Positions 42,450 through 51,893 of a stretch of 64,000 bases of DNA are shown piece by piece. The number at the start of each line of letters is the position of its first letter. Positions within the stretch are counted from its first letter, which is position 1. The DNA lies in assembly GCF_000467125.1 (NCBI RefSeq), contig NZ_BATJ01000018.1:62001-126000 (forward strand). Reading direction: 5' to 3'. Both the position numbers and the translations under genes were made by a program. This stretch comes from Vibrio proteolyticus NBRC 13287 (GTDB lineage Bacteria; Pseudomonadota; Gammaproteobacteria; Enterobacterales; Vibrionaceae). The notes beneath the pieces are model-generated. The model had not been told where the DNA came from and made no database searches. It saw nothing but the letters and a program-made list of their open reading frames with translations.

Positions 42450-43487
42450 TTACGCCTTCGTCGACTGTTGCAGATTAAATAGCGCCTGGGCCAGTTCCTG
42501 TGATGGACTGGCGTGGAGCAGCGGCAGTAATACCATCCGCAGTTCAGGGATCATGACCAGGTCAGCAAACAGCTGGTTGAACAGGGCTTGGTTGCCGGTC
42601 TGAGCCAGCCTGAGCAGAAAACGCTCTGCGGTGCCTGCATCCGCCAGCCAGTGCCAGGCTCGTCCGGCGATGCCAATCAGAATTTCCTGATGGCTCAGAC
42701 GCGGACTGCTCAGTACTGCGTCAAGAACCGGCGCAGACAAAGTGCGATCGGCACCATTAAGAGCGCGCACCAGGGCGGATAACAGGAAGAGGTCTGGATC
42801 ACTACTGTTGATTTGCGCCAGTGCCATTTCCTGCAGGCGCAAAGCCAGTTTTTCGGGTACCGGGCCATGTTCGAGCGCACCCAGCAAGGCATAGAGCGGT
42901 TCATTTGGTAACTGCGTGAGCGCTTTGCGTATTAACACCCCGTTTTGTTGCTGCTCAAGGCGAGCGCACAGATCGGTGATGCCCTGTAGGCCAACCGTCT
43001 GCCATTTTTCCCACCCCATTGCACCACTGAAATAGTGCTGTGCGTGTTCATAATACTGGCTGGTCGGCAAATCGAGCTGCGCACGCAGTTGGCTGTGAAA
43101 TACCGCCATCTTGTCTTCAGAAGGCTTAAAAGTGTATGGGTTGTTGGCCAGTTTCTGTTGTTGCTCTTCGCTCATTTCCTGGCTCAGACGCGTGCCCATC
43201 GCTTCTATGACGTATTTGAGGAAGTTGCCAATCTCGGCTTGATTGAGTAGCCCACGCTCATCCAATTCGAATTTAAGAAACCAGATCCACGGTTGCTTCT
43301 CTGTATTCCAATACGCAATCGCCAGATGGGCTTTACGCTGGAGTGGGTACGGATAAGGATGCTGGCCCTGTTCGACACTGGTAAACAGTTTTGGGGCAAT
43401 CGGGGTGATCCGACGGCCGAGGTCAAAAATCTTATACTGACAGCCGCTGTTTTCCAGCAATTGAGTCAGGGTATGAATGGTGTCCAT
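42450..43487 (-). CDS. DUF3549 family protein
   Basis: This 345-residue soluble protein matches DUF3549 (MDTIHTLTQLLENSGCQYKI at the start, YPLQRKAHLAIAYWN). The C-terminal half is helical and repeat-like, reminiscent of HEAT-type solenoids. Function unknown. It is divergent from yqcC and upstream of the DUF3301 gene. Confidence 0.85.
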   Translation of the reverse strand: MDTIHTLTQLLENSGCQYKIFDLGRRITPIAPKLFTSVEQGQHPYPYPLQRKAHLAIAYWNTEKQPWIWFLKFELDERGLLNQAEIGNFLKYVIEAMGTRLSQEMSEEQQQKLANNPYTFKPSEDKMAVFHSQLRAQLDLPTSQYYEHAQHYFSGAMGWEKWQTVGLQGITDLCARLEQQQNGVLIRKALTQLPNEPLYALLGALEHGPVPEKLALRLQEMALAQINSSDPDLFLLSALVRALNGADRTLSAPVLDAVLSSPRLSHQEILIGIAGRAWHWLADAGTAERFLLRLAQTGNQALFNQLFADLVMIPELRMVLLPLLHASPSQELAQALFNLQQSTKA

Positions 43488-43592
43488 GAATCGGTACTTC
43501 CTGAGAAACTTTCCCTAATAGATGGTATCCTGTCGGCCATTTTCAAGGTCAATTACCGAAATAATGCGGTAAAGGGTGCGATAACCTTCTTT

Positions 43593-43907
43593 ATGTCACG
43601 AACTCTACAACTTCACTGCGTACTGCAACAACTCGAAGCAGAATTACGCCGCTGTCAGTTATGGCAGTCTCAGCCGCCGTCGGCTCAGGCTCTGAGCAGT
43701 CAAGAGCCGTTTGCGATTGATACGCTGGCACCTCATGAATGGCTGCAATGGGTGTTTATGCCACGCATGCTGGCCCTTATCGAGGCTGAAGCGCCATTAC
43801 CACGGGGATTCGCGCTGACGCCTTATTTTGAAGAGGTGTGGAAAGACACGCCTTCGCATCAACCTTTGCTGGTGCTGGTGATGGACATCGATCGGGTGTG
43901 TGCGTGA
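43593..43907 (+). CDS. yqcC: YqcC family protein (DUF446)
   Basis: This 104-residue protein starts MSRTLQLHCVLQQLEAELRR; the family is characteristically coupled to truC. ATG 43593 is chosen by family length; the ribosome site is weak. The conserved block FAIDTLAPHEWLQWVFMPRM is present. TGATG overlap with truC indicates co-translation. Function unknown, possibly aiding TruC. Confidence 0.9.
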   Translation: MSRTLQLHCVLQQLEAELRRCQLWQSQPPSAQALSSQEPFAIDTLAPHEWLQWVFMPRMLALIEAEAPLPRGFALTPYFEEVWKDTPSHQPLLVLVMDIDRVCA

Positions 43908-44632
43908 TGCTGGAAATTATTTATCAGGACGAGCATCTGGTGGCGGTCAACAAACCTGCGGGTATGCTGGTTCATCGCAGTTGGCTGGACAAACACGAAA
44001 CCCAGTTTGTAATGCAGACTCTGCGAGATCAGTTAGGTCAGCATGTCTTTCCGTTGCACCGCCTTGATCGGCCAACGTCGGGCGTGTTGGTGTTTGCGCT
44101 GTCGAGTGAAGTGGCCGCTAAGATGATGCCAATGTTTGCCAACCATGAAATGGAGAAAACGTATCATGCGGTGGTGCGTGGCTGGATAGAGCAGGGGGAT
44201 GTACTGGATTACCCGCTGAAAGTGGAGCTCGATAAGATTGCTGACAAATTTGCCCGTGAGGACAAAGAAGCTCAACCGGCGGTCACGGCGTATCAACCGC
44301 TGGATAAAGTTGAAGTGCCTTATTCAACCGGACGTTTTCCAACCAGTCGCTATTGTTTGCTGGAGATGAAACCGACGACTGGCCGAAAACATCAGCTTCG
44401 GCGACACATGCATCATCTTAGCCACCCCATCATTGGCGATACCACGCACGGTGATGGCAAGCACAACCGTTTGTTTCGTGAGCACTACGATTGCCATCGT
44501 TTGCTGTTACATGCGTCGGAGCTGCGCTTCGTGCATCCTTTCCGTGGTGAGGTGCTGATTTTGCGCGCCGGGTTCGATGATGTCTGGCAGAGGCTGTTTC
44601 GCGAATTTGACTGGCCGCCGCCAAAGCGCTGA
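43907..44632 (+). CDS. truC: tRNA pseudouridine(65) synthase TruC
   Basis: This 241-residue RluA-family enzyme isomerises U65 in some tRNAs. It starts MLEIIYQDEHLVAVNKPAGM and has the catalytic motif HRLDRPTSGVLVFA with the essential aspartate, plus GRKHQLRRHMHHLSHPIIGD. ATG 43907 overlaps the yqcC stop; the longer frame from 43838 is not used. Confidence 0.95.
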   Translation: MLEIIYQDEHLVAVNKPAGMLVHRSWLDKHETQFVMQTLRDQLGQHVFPLHRLDRPTSGVLVFALSSEVAAKMMPMFANHEMEKTYHAVVRGWIEQGDVLDYPLKVELDKIADKFAREDKEAQPAVTAYQPLDKVEVPYSTGRFPTSRYCLLEMKPTTGRKHQLRRHMHHLSHPIIGDTTHGDGKHNRLFREHYDCHRLLLHASELRFVHPFRGEVLILRAGFDDVWQRLFREFDWPPPKR

Positions 44633-44647
44633 ACCTCATCCAGTAAA

Positions 44648-44667
44648 AAGCCCTCTTGCGAGGGCTT
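44648..44667. terminator. Bidirectional terminator between truC and dxs
   Basis: AAGCCCTC / GAGGGCTT with a TTGC loop; T-rich on both strands, between convergent genes. Confidence 0.85.
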
Positions 44668-44673
44668 AACGTT

Positions 44674-46539
44674 TTATTTATCCAGATAAGTCTGAATGGC
44701 TTGCTCTATGCCCGCGGCATCCAGCCCCAGCTCAGCATGCAGTTCTTCCTGCGTGCCCTGGGCGATGAATTTGTCCGGCAAGCCCAGGTTAAGTACTGGT
44801 TTAAGGCGTTTTTCCTGCATCAGAAACTCCAGTACACTGGCTCCCGCGCCACCGGCAATGGCATTTTCTTCCAAGGTCACCAGAACGTCGTGGTCTGCTG
44901 CAAGTTGGCGAATCAGCGCTTCATCCAGAGGTTTCACAAAACGCATGTCTGCGACAGTGGCGTTGAGCGCTTCGGCGGCTTGCAGTGCGTTGGGCATTAA
45001 CGCACCGAAGTTAAGGATGGCCACTTTCTCACCCTGGCGTACTATGCGGCCTTTGCCGATTTCTAGTGCGGTGAACTCTGGATTGATATCGGCGCCGATG
45101 CCACTGCCACGCGGATAGCGCACCGCGCTTGGTCCTTGATGTTGATGGCCGGTATACAGCATTTGGCGGCATTCGTTTTCATCACTTGGTGCCATAATGA
45201 CCATGTTTGGAATGCAGCGCATGTAACTGAGATCGAACGCTCCCTGGTGCGTTTGGCCGTCTGCGCCAACCAGACCGGCGCGGTCGATGGCAAACATGAC
45301 TGGCAAGTTCATGATCGCGACATCGTGAATCAACTGGTCGTAGCCACGCTGCAGGAAGGTAGAGTAGATCGCCACAATCGGATGATTACCGGCGATCGCC
45401 ATGCCTGTCGCTAATGTGACGGCATGTTGCTCCGCAATGGCGACATCAAAGTATTGCTCCGGATATTCTTTGGAGAACCGAACCATACCAGAGCCTTCGC
45501 GCATGGCGGGGGTGATCGCCATCAGCTTTGGATCCTGAGCGGCCATATCACACAAGAAATCGCCGAAAATGTTTGAGTAACTAGGTTTGCCACCTTTACT
45601 TTTTGGCAGGCTGTCGTGACTTGGATCGAATTTAGGCACGGCGTGGTAGCCAATGGGATCTTTTTCTGCCTGCTCATAGCCTTTGCCTTTCTTGGTCATG
45701 ATATGCAGGAACTGCGGACCTTTCAGCTCGCGCATGTTCCGGAGTGTTTTGACCAGTTCCAGCACATCGTGGCCGTCGACCGGACCGATGTAGTTAAACC
45801 CCAATTCTTCGAACAGCGTACCCGGCACGACCATGCCTTTAAGGTGCTCTTCGGTGCGACGCACCAGTTCTTTGATCGGTGGTACCCCAGACAGCACTTT
45901 CTTACCGCCTTCACGGATAGAGGTGTACAGACTGCCAGACAGCAGTTGAGCCAGATGGTTGTTGAGTGCCCCAACATTCTCTGAAATCGACATTTCGTTG
46001 TCGTTGAGGATCACCAGCATGTCCGGGTGGACATCACCGGCGTGGTTCATGGCTTCAAACGCCATTCCTGCGGTGATGGCGCCGTCGCCAATCACACTGA
46101 CGGTTTTGCGGTCTTTGCCTTCTTTGCCGGCACTGATGGCCATACCAAGGGCGGCACTGATCGAGGTTGAGGAGTGACCGACCGATAAGGTGTCGTATTC
46201 ACTTTCTCCACGCCACGGAAACGGGTGCAGGCCGTCTTTCTGGCGGATTGTCGGCATACGGTCACGACGTCCGGTTAAAATCTTATGCGGATAAGCCTGA
46301 TGACCTACGTCCCAGATCAATTGATCAAATGGGGTTTGATAGACGTAGTGCAGGGCGACGGTCAGTTCGACAGTGCCCAGACCTGAAGCCAGATGTCCGC
46401 TCGACTGGCTGACCGAGTTGAGCAGATAGGTACGTAATTCTTCACACAGCTTCGGCAGCGTATCTTTCGGCAGGCTGCGCAGTTCATCTGGCGTATTTAC
46501 CAGGGCCAGTGTGGGATACTTTGAAATATCAAGAGTCAT
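44674..46539 (-). CDS. dxs: 1-deoxy-D-xylulose-5-phosphate synthase
   Basis: This 621-residue thiamine-diphosphate enzyme joins pyruvate and glyceraldehyde-3-phosphate, the first step of the MEP isoprenoid pathway. Visible are the early histidine in VGHQAYPHKILTGRRD, the GDGAITAGMAFEAMNHAG cofactor motif and the transketolase-like pyrimidine domain (DVAIAEQHAVTLATGMAI). Length matches E. coli Dxs. It is third in xseB-ispA-dxs, 21 bp after ispA. Confidence 0.98.
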   Translation of the reverse strand: MTLDISKYPTLALVNTPDELRSLPKDTLPKLCEELRTYLLNSVSQSSGHLASGLGTVELTVALHYVYQTPFDQLIWDVGHQAYPHKILTGRRDRMPTIRQKDGLHPFPWRGESEYDTLSVGHSSTSISAALGMAISAGKEGKDRKTVSVIGDGAITAGMAFEAMNHAGDVHPDMLVILNDNEMSISENVGALNNHLAQLLSGSLYTSIREGGKKVLSGVPPIKELVRRTEEHLKGMVVPGTLFEELGFNYIGPVDGHDVLELVKTLRNMRELKGPQFLHIMTKKGKGYEQAEKDPIGYHAVPKFDPSHDSLPKSKGGKPSYSNIFGDFLCDMAAQDPKLMAITPAMREGSGMVRFSKEYPEQYFDVAIAEQHAVTLATGMAIAGNHPIVAIYSTFLQRGYDQLIHDVAIMNLPVMFAIDRAGLVGADGQTHQGAFDLSYMRCIPNMVIMAPSDENECRQMLYTGHQHQGPSAVRYPRGSGIGADINPEFTALEIGKGRIVRQGEKVAILNFGALMPNALQAAEALNATVADMRFVKPLDEALIRQLAADHDVLVTLEENAIAGGAGASVLEFLMQEKRLKPVLNLGLPDKFIAQGTQEELHAELGLDAAGIEQAIQTYLDK

Positions 46540-46560
46540 TATAAATGCGCGCTTATAGTG

Positions 46561-47445
46561 TTAATTTTTGCGCTCGATGACGTATCGGGCGAACTCTTCG
46601 AGTAACTCTGTATTGTAAGGGATTGCTTCCAAAGCCGCGAGGGCTTCCTCTAACAGAGCATGAGCTTTATTTATAGCACCTTCCAGCCCCAGCAGCGCGG
46701 GGTAGGTGCTCTTATTGAGTTGTTGATCAGAACCCTGGGGTTTTCCCAGCGTTGCGGTGTCACTGATGATGTCTAAAATGTCGTCCTGCACCTGAAAAGC
46801 CAGACCAACAGCATCGGCGTAGCTGTCCAACTGCGGCAACACGGCCAGGCCTTGAGGGCCTGCCGCCAACGCGCCAAGACGAATTGCACACTTCATCAGG
46901 GCTCCGGTTTTGTTGCGGTGAATGGCTTCCAGCTCTTCCAGCCCGACCTGACGGTTTTCGGCCGCCAAATCCAGCGCTTGTCCGAGGCACATGCCATTGG
47001 CACCGGATGCCTGAGCCAGCACCTGCACCATGGCAATGCGGTTGCTTTCGGCGCGTGAGGCGATCGGACCTTCAGCCAGAATGGAAAACGCCAGTGTTTG
47101 CAGGGCATCGCCAGTCAGAATGGCGGTCGCTTCATCGAATTTAATGTGGCAAGTGGGATGGCCGCGACGCAGCTCGTCATCGTCCATGGCTGGCAGATCA
47201 TCGTGGATCAGGGAATAGGCGTGGATACATTCGACCGCACTGGCGGGTGTGTCCAGATCGTGCGGCTCACAGCCAAGCATTTGGCCGGTCGCATAAACCA
47301 AAAATGGGCGCGCACGTTTGCCGCCCAAGGTTAAACCGTAGCGCATGGCTTCGATCAGTGGTTGCTCCTGATGAGGTAACTGATCCAGCCACGCATTCAG
47401 TTGTTGATTGTTTCTTTCCTGATAGGCTGTTAGCGCCTCAATCAT
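46561..47445 (-). CDS. ispA: (2E,6E)-farnesyl diphosphate synthase
   Basis: This 294-residue prenyl synthase adds isopentenyl units to make farnesyl diphosphate. Both aspartate-rich motifs are present: first in LIHDDLPAMDDDELRRG, second in FQVQDDILD. The GGKRARPFLVY segment binds substrate. Middle gene of xseB-ispA-dxs. Confidence 0.97.
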   Translation of the reverse strand: MIEALTAYQERNNQQLNAWLDQLPHQEQPLIEAMRYGLTLGGKRARPFLVYATGQMLGCEPHDLDTPASAVECIHAYSLIHDDLPAMDDDELRRGHPTCHIKFDEATAILTGDALQTLAFSILAEGPIASRAESNRIAMVQVLAQASGANGMCLGQALDLAAENRQVGLEELEAIHRNKTGALMKCAIRLGALAAGPQGLAVLPQLDSYADAVGLAFQVQDDILDIISDTATLGKPQGSDQQLNKSTYPALLGLEGAINKAHALLEEALAALEAIPYNTELLEEFARYVIERKN

Positions 47446-47486
47446 AGCGTGCTCTTCTTAAATCAATCTTATGTCTGGCTGCAGGG

Positions 47487-47729
47487 TTATTCTGCCGGGA
47501 TGTCAAATTCGCTCAGAGGCGCCTGGTCATCATTGCTGAGAAGAATGCTGACGCGTTGCTCAGCTTCCGTCAGTTTGGTTTGACCCGCGCGAGCCAGGGC
47601 AATGCCGCGCTCAAATTTTTTCAGCGCTTCATCCAGCGCAAGATCGCCGTTTTCCAGTTGCTCAACCAGCGTGTCGAGCTCCTCGATGGTTGCCTCAAAG
47701 GACATGTTTTCAGGTTTCTTGCTTGCCAT
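47487..47729 (-). CDS. xseB: Exodeoxyribonuclease VII small subunit
   Basis: The 80-residue helical subunit pairs with XseA in a single-strand exonuclease. The core FEATIEELDTLVEQLENGDL and ALKKFERGIALARA are typical. It leads the conserved xseB-ispA-dxs operon. Confidence 0.95.
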   Translation of the reverse strand: MASKKPENMSFEATIEELDTLVEQLENGDLALDEALKKFERGIALARAGQTKLTEAEQRVSILLSNDDQAPLSEFDIPAE

Positions 47730-48051
47730 AGTTTTTTTCGCTTGAGAAGGATGGACGAAAGTTACCTTAGGGCGTGGGGATGGTCAAATTTAACCGGGTA
47801 AATTTGTCACAAAAGTTGAATTCCCGCGCCGATTTGGACAAATCCTAACAAGAGCTGTGAGCTGGATTCGGGATGCAGGTTTTAAACTGGAAAAGTCACG
47901 CAGAAAATCGTTTATTTAACTCTGAGAGAGAAAATAGTTAAAGATCTCATCTTATTGCCGATAAAATGAGTAATCTCGGAATTTCACCTGCCAGCCCGGT
48001 TATCTGCCGGCTGTTTCTGACTGGCAGGATATACTGCATGAGGAGTGCTTT
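47730..48051. promoter_or_regulatory. Divergent xseB/pomA intergenic region with a pomA leader hairpin
   Basis: No gene is seen. At 47987-48028 CCTGCCAG / CTGGCAGG encloses an inner CC-GG/CCGG stem, giving a long hairpin about 24 nt before the pomA GTG and just before its ribosome site (GAGGAG). It may influence pomA translation. Confidence 0.45.
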
Positions 48052-48816
48052 GTGGATTTAGCTACGCTGATTGGACTGCTGGGTGGCTTGGCGTTCGTGG
48101 TCATGGCCATGGTGCTGGGCGGCAGTATCATGATGTTCGTCGATATTACTTCGATCCTGATCGTGGTGGGTGGTTCCACATTTGTAGTATTGATGAAATT
48201 CACGCTGGGACAGTTTTTTTCTGCGGCCAAAATTGCTGGTAAAGCATTTGCGTTCAAAGCGGACCAACCGGAAGAGCTGATTGCCAAAGTTGTTGAAATG
48301 GCAGACGCAGCGCGTAAAGGGGGATTTCTGGCGCTCGAAGAGATGGAGATCAGTAACAGCTTCATGCAAAAAGGGATCGATTTGCTGGTGGACGGCCACG
48401 ATGCTGATGTGGTCCGGGCCGCATTGCAAAAAGACATCGCCTTGACTGACGAACGTCATGAACAGGGCTCCGGTGTGTTTAAAGCGTTTGGTGATGTAGC
48501 ACCGGCGATGGGAATGATTGGTACGCTGATCGGTCTGGTGGCGATGTTGTCGAACATGGATGACCCGAAAGCGATCGGTCCGGCGATGGCGGTGGCCTTG
48601 TTGACAACGTTGTACGGTGCGATTCTGGCGAACATGATTTTCTTCCCGATTGCCGACAAACTGTCGCTGCGTCGTGAACAGGAGAAACTTAACCGTCGCC
48701 TGATCATGGATGGCGTACTGGCGATTCAGGATGGCCAGAATCCACGGGTAATAGACAGTTATCTGAAAAATTACCTCAACGAAGGCAAACGCAATCTCGA
48801 TATCGACAACGAGTAA
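48052..48816 (+). CDS. pomA: Sodium-driven flagellar motor stator PomA
   Basis: This 254-residue stator has four membrane helices. It starts at GTG 48052 (MDLATLIGLLGGLAF) after GAGGAG. TM3/TM4 are GVFKAFGDVAPAMGMIGTLI and ALLTTLYGAILANMIFF, with the cytoplasmic loop that contacts FliG between TM2 and TM3. With PomB it forms the Na+ channel that drives the polar flagellum. Gap to pomB is 12 bp. Confidence 0.97.
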   Translation: MDLATLIGLLGGLAFVVMAMVLGGSIMMFVDITSILIVVGGSTFVVLMKFTLGQFFSAAKIAGKAFAFKADQPEELIAKVVEMADAARKGGFLALEEMEISNSFMQKGIDLLVDGHDADVVRAALQKDIALTDERHEQGSGVFKAFGDVAPAMGMIGTLIGLVAMLSNMDDPKAIGPAMAVALLTTLYGAILANMIFFPIADKLSLRREQEKLNRRLIMDGVLAIQDGQNPRVIDSYLKNYLNEGKRNLDIDNE

Positions 48817-48828
48817 CAGGATCTGTCT

Positions 48829-49770
48829 ATGGAAGAGCAAAAATGTAAATGTCCGCCTCCCGGCTTGCCGCCGTGGATGGGGACGTTTGCCGACCTGATG
48901 GCTCTGTTGATGTGTTTCTTTGTACTGTTGCTGTCGTTTTCTGAAATGGATGTACTCAAGTTCAAACAGATTGCCGGTTCCATGAAGTTTGCCTTCGGGG
49001 TACAAAACCGCCTTGAGGTCAAAGACATCCCAAAAGGCACCAGCATCATTGCTCAGGAGTTCCGTCCGGGGCGTCCTGAACCGACACCCATTGATGTCAT
49101 CATGCAGCAGACGATTGATATCACTCAGCAAACCCTGGATTTCCATGAAGGGGAGTCGGATCGTGCTGGTGGTACTCAGCGCGATAAAGGAAAACTGACG
49201 GGGGGGAAATCGCCTGAGTCATCGACCAAAGACAACCAGAACGCTGAGTCGGAAATGGAACAGCAGCAGTCTGAAGCCATGGCCGAAGAACTGGAAACGT
49301 TGGAAGAAAGCATCAAGAAAGCGCTCGAGCGAGAAATCGATCAGGGCGCGGTTGAAGTGGAAAACCTCGGCCAGCAGTTGGTGATTCGTATTCGGGAAAA
49401 AGGCGCGTTTCCGGAAGGGTCTGCGTTCCTTCAGCCAAAATTTCGGCCTCTGATCCGTCAGGTGGCGGAATTGGTTAAAGACGTCCCGGGTATCGTGCGT
49501 ATCTCTGGTCACACCGATAATCAGCCGATTGATTCGGAGTTGTATCGCTCTAACTGGGATCTGTCGTCACAGCGTGCGGTGTCGGTTGCTCAGGAGATGG
49601 AAAAAGTGCACGGCTTCCCGCATCAGCGTTTACGTGTACGCGGAATGGCGGACACTCAGCCGCTCGGGCCGAACGATACCGAGGCGCAGCGTGCGAGAAA
49701 CCGGCGGGTGGAAATCAGCATCATGCAGGGTGAGCCTATGTTTAGTGATGAGATCCCCACGATCAAATAA
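48829..49770 (+). CDS. pomB: Sodium-driven flagellar motor stator PomB
   Basis: This 313-residue protein has one membrane helix and the ion-binding aspartate D22 in TFADLMALLMCFFVLLLSFS. A plug/linker region follows, then an OmpA-like peptidoglycan-binding domain (ISGHTDNQPIDSELYRSNWD, RRVEISI). It anchors the stator to the cell wall. Co-transcribed with pomA. The Pom form, rather than MotB, fits a vibrio. Confidence 0.97.
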   Translation: MEEQKCKCPPPGLPPWMGTFADLMALLMCFFVLLLSFSEMDVLKFKQIAGSMKFAFGVQNRLEVKDIPKGTSIIAQEFRPGRPEPTPIDVIMQQTIDITQQTLDFHEGESDRAGGTQRDKGKLTGGKSPESSTKDNQNAESEMEQQQSEAMAEELETLEESIKKALEREIDQGAVEVENLGQQLVIRIREKGAFPEGSAFLQPKFRPLIRQVAELVKDVPGIVRISGHTDNQPIDSELYRSNWDLSSQRAVSVAQEMEKVHGFPHQRLRVRGMADTQPLGPNDTEAQRARNRRVEISIMQGEPMFSDEIPTIK

Positions 49771-49788
49771 CGCAAGGTCAACACCGCA

Positions 49789-49817
49789 AAAAGACGAGCG
49801 CCACGCTCGTCTTTTTT
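49789..49817 (+). terminator. Intrinsic terminator of pomAB
   Basis: AAAAGACGAGCG / CGCTCGTCTTTT with loop CCA and a T-run. Confidence 0.92.
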
Positions 49818-50031
49818 GTGTCTGAGAACGCCTGATATTGGCTGGTTGAGCGGAGTACAGCTTAGCCGTGGATTGATGTCGGCCTGACAGATAATTCCGG
49901 TCGGCGCTCGCATCTTCTGGACGGTGGGTATATAATCTCGCGCCTTTATAAAGTTGCACAAAGCTGTACTAGGCTTACAGGTACAGTTGGTGCGTCGTTG
50001 ATGATTGCGAACTAAAGCTGCGAACAGAATT

Positions 50032-51480
50032 ATGAAATTTATTGTAAAGCCCCATCCAGAGATTTTTGTTAAAAGCGAATCGGTGCGTAAGCGCTTCACA
50101 AAGATTCTAGAATGCAACATTCGCAACATCGTTAAGGCGCGCACTGAGTCGGTTGCGGTATTCAACCGTCGTGACCACATTGAAGTGACCTCCGAGAGCT
50201 CTCAGTACCATGCGGAAGTGCTGGAGATCCTGACGCACACGCCGGGCATCCACCATGTTCTGGAAGTGCAGCAATCCGATTTTACCGATTTGCATGACAT
50301 CTATGAGCAGGTGTTGGCGCTGAGTCGTCCACTGATCGAAGGTAAGACTTTCGTGGTGCGGGCGAAGCGTCGTGGTAAGCACGACTTCACCTCCATCGAG
50401 CTTGAGCGCTATGTTGGCGGTGGCCTCAACCAGGCAGTAGAAAGTGCCAGTGTGAAACTGCACAATCCGGATGTGACGGTAAAAGTGGAAGTCGCTGGCG
50501 ACAAGCTGAACCAGGTACTGGCACGGTACAAAGGCTTGGGTGGTTTCCCGTTGGGGACTCAGGAAGATGTGCTGAGCCTGATTTCGGGCGGTTTCGACTC
50601 TGGTGTATCCAGTTACCTGCACATCAAGCGTGGCTCTAAAGTACACTACTGTTTCTTCAACCTTGGCGGACCGGCGCACGAGATTGGCGTGAAGCAGGTG
50701 TCTCATTACTTGTGGAACAAGTACGGCTCATCGGCCAAAGTGCGTTTCATCTCGGTCGATTTTGAACCCGTTGTTGCTGAAATTCTGGAAAAAGTGGATG
50801 ACGGCCAGATGGGGGTTATCCTCAAACGGATGTTTATGCGGGCGGCTGGCATGATTGCGGAGAAATTCGGCATTCAGGCTCTGGTTACCGGTGAAGCGCT
50901 GGGACAGGTATCGAGTCAGACGCTGACCAACTTGCGCCATATTGATGGGGTGACGGATTCTCTGATCCTGCGTCCGCTGATCAACTGGGACAAAGAAGAC
51001 ATCATTAATCTGGCCCGTAATATCGGCACTGAAGATTTTGCTAAGACGATGCCTGAGTATTGTGGGGTGATTTCGAAGAAACCGACGGTGAAAGCGGTGA
51101 AAGCGAAACTGGAAGCGGAAGAAGAGAAATTTGACTTCAGTATTCTGGAGCAGGTTGTGCGTGATGCCCGTCAGATGGACATTCGCGATATCGCCAAAGA
51201 ATCAGAGCAGGCGGCACCGGAAGTCGAGCAGGTTCAGGCGGTCGAAGAGCATGCCATCGTGCTGGATATCCGTAGCCCGGATGAAGAAGACGAAAACCCA
51301 CTGGAAATCAGTGGCGTTGAAGTGAAACACCTACCGTTTTACAAGCTGGGCACTCAGTTTGGTGATTTGGATCAGTCCAAAACTTATCTGCTGTACTGTG
51401 ATCGCGGCGTGATGAGTCGTCTTCAGGCGTTGTACCTGCAAGAGCAAGGGTTTAGTAATGTGAAAGTGTACCGCCCTTAA
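50032..51480 (+). CDS. thiI: tRNA 4-thiouridine synthase / thiamine sulphur carrier ThiI
   Basis: This 482-residue enzyme makes 4-thiouridine at tRNA position 8 and donates sulphur for the thiazole of thiamine. Domains: ferredoxin-like/THUMP (about 60-165), PP-loop ATPase (LISGGFDSGVSSY) and a C-terminal rhodanese domain with the active cysteine in YLLYCDRGVMS. ATG 50032 gives the standard MKFIVKPHPEIFVKSES start; the TTG at 50005 is ignored. Confidence 0.97.
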   Translation: MKFIVKPHPEIFVKSESVRKRFTKILECNIRNIVKARTESVAVFNRRDHIEVTSESSQYHAEVLEILTHTPGIHHVLEVQQSDFTDLHDIYEQVLALSRPLIEGKTFVVRAKRRGKHDFTSIELERYVGGGLNQAVESASVKLHNPDVTVKVEVAGDKLNQVLARYKGLGGFPLGTQEDVLSLISGGFDSGVSSYLHIKRGSKVHYCFFNLGGPAHEIGVKQVSHYLWNKYGSSAKVRFISVDFEPVVAEILEKVDDGQMGVILKRMFMRAAGMIAEKFGIQALVTGEALGQVSSQTLTNLRHIDGVTDSLILRPLINWDKEDIINLARNIGTEDFAKTMPEYCGVISKKPTVKAVKAKLEAEEEKFDFSILEQVVRDARQMDIRDIAKESEQAAPEVEQVQAVEEHAIVLDIRSPDEEDENPLEISGVEVKHLPFYKLGTQFGDLDQSKTYLLYCDRGVMSRLQALYLQEQGFSNVKVYRP

Positions 51481-51500
51481 TCTGCATCATTAAATGATTA

Positions 51501-51537
51501 AAAAGCGCAAATCGTTGATTCGGTTTGCGCTTTTTTT
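51501..51537 (+). terminator. Intrinsic terminator of thiI
   Basis: AAAAGCGCAAA / TTTGCGCTTTT with a 12-nt loop followed by TTT. Confidence 0.85.
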
Positions 51538-51592
51538 GTGTCACACTTATCCCGCTCCGATTGTCTGCTGCCAAGATGCAAATTCGAGGGAT

Positions 51593-51837
51593 AAAAAAAC
51601 ACCGCCATAAGGCGGTGCTAAAAAATTTGACAGACAGGTCAAAAAATAAATACAGGAAGTATATGTTTTGCCTCTGGGATAAGTGAGACAAAACAATGGT
51701 AGAAACCTACCTAACTCGAAAAACGAGTTTGCAAACACAACATCGCAACAACTAAGCCAATTGATTCCAAAGAGAATCAAGCCGTTCAGGCTAGCGTTGC
51801 GGGGTGAAATATAGAATTTCTCTGGCCGGGAGACAAT
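51593..51837 (-). ncRNA. gcvB: GcvB small RNA
   Basis: On the minus strand the segment has the G/U-rich targeting region GTTGTTGCGATGTTGTGTTT, the later ACCTGTCTGTCAA and the terminator GCACCGCC-TTAT-GGCGGTG followed by seven T. All resemble E. coli GcvB, and it is divergent from gcvA as in enterics. A perfect TATAAT at 51849-51844 sets the start near 51837; the -35 is poor, as expected for a GcvA-activated promoter. GcvB is an Hfq-dependent repressor of amino acid and peptide transporter mRNAs. The segment has no gene. Confidence 0.88.
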
Positions 51838-51893
51838 GGACAAATTATAATGTTTCAGATTAAAAAAACTAATCCAAACTATAGAGTTTACCC

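Noticed and set aside
48058..49146. 362-codon minus-strand ORF opposite pomA/pomB
   Set aside because: Antisense shadow of two certain genes, rich in His/Arg/Gln as expected from reading their complement.
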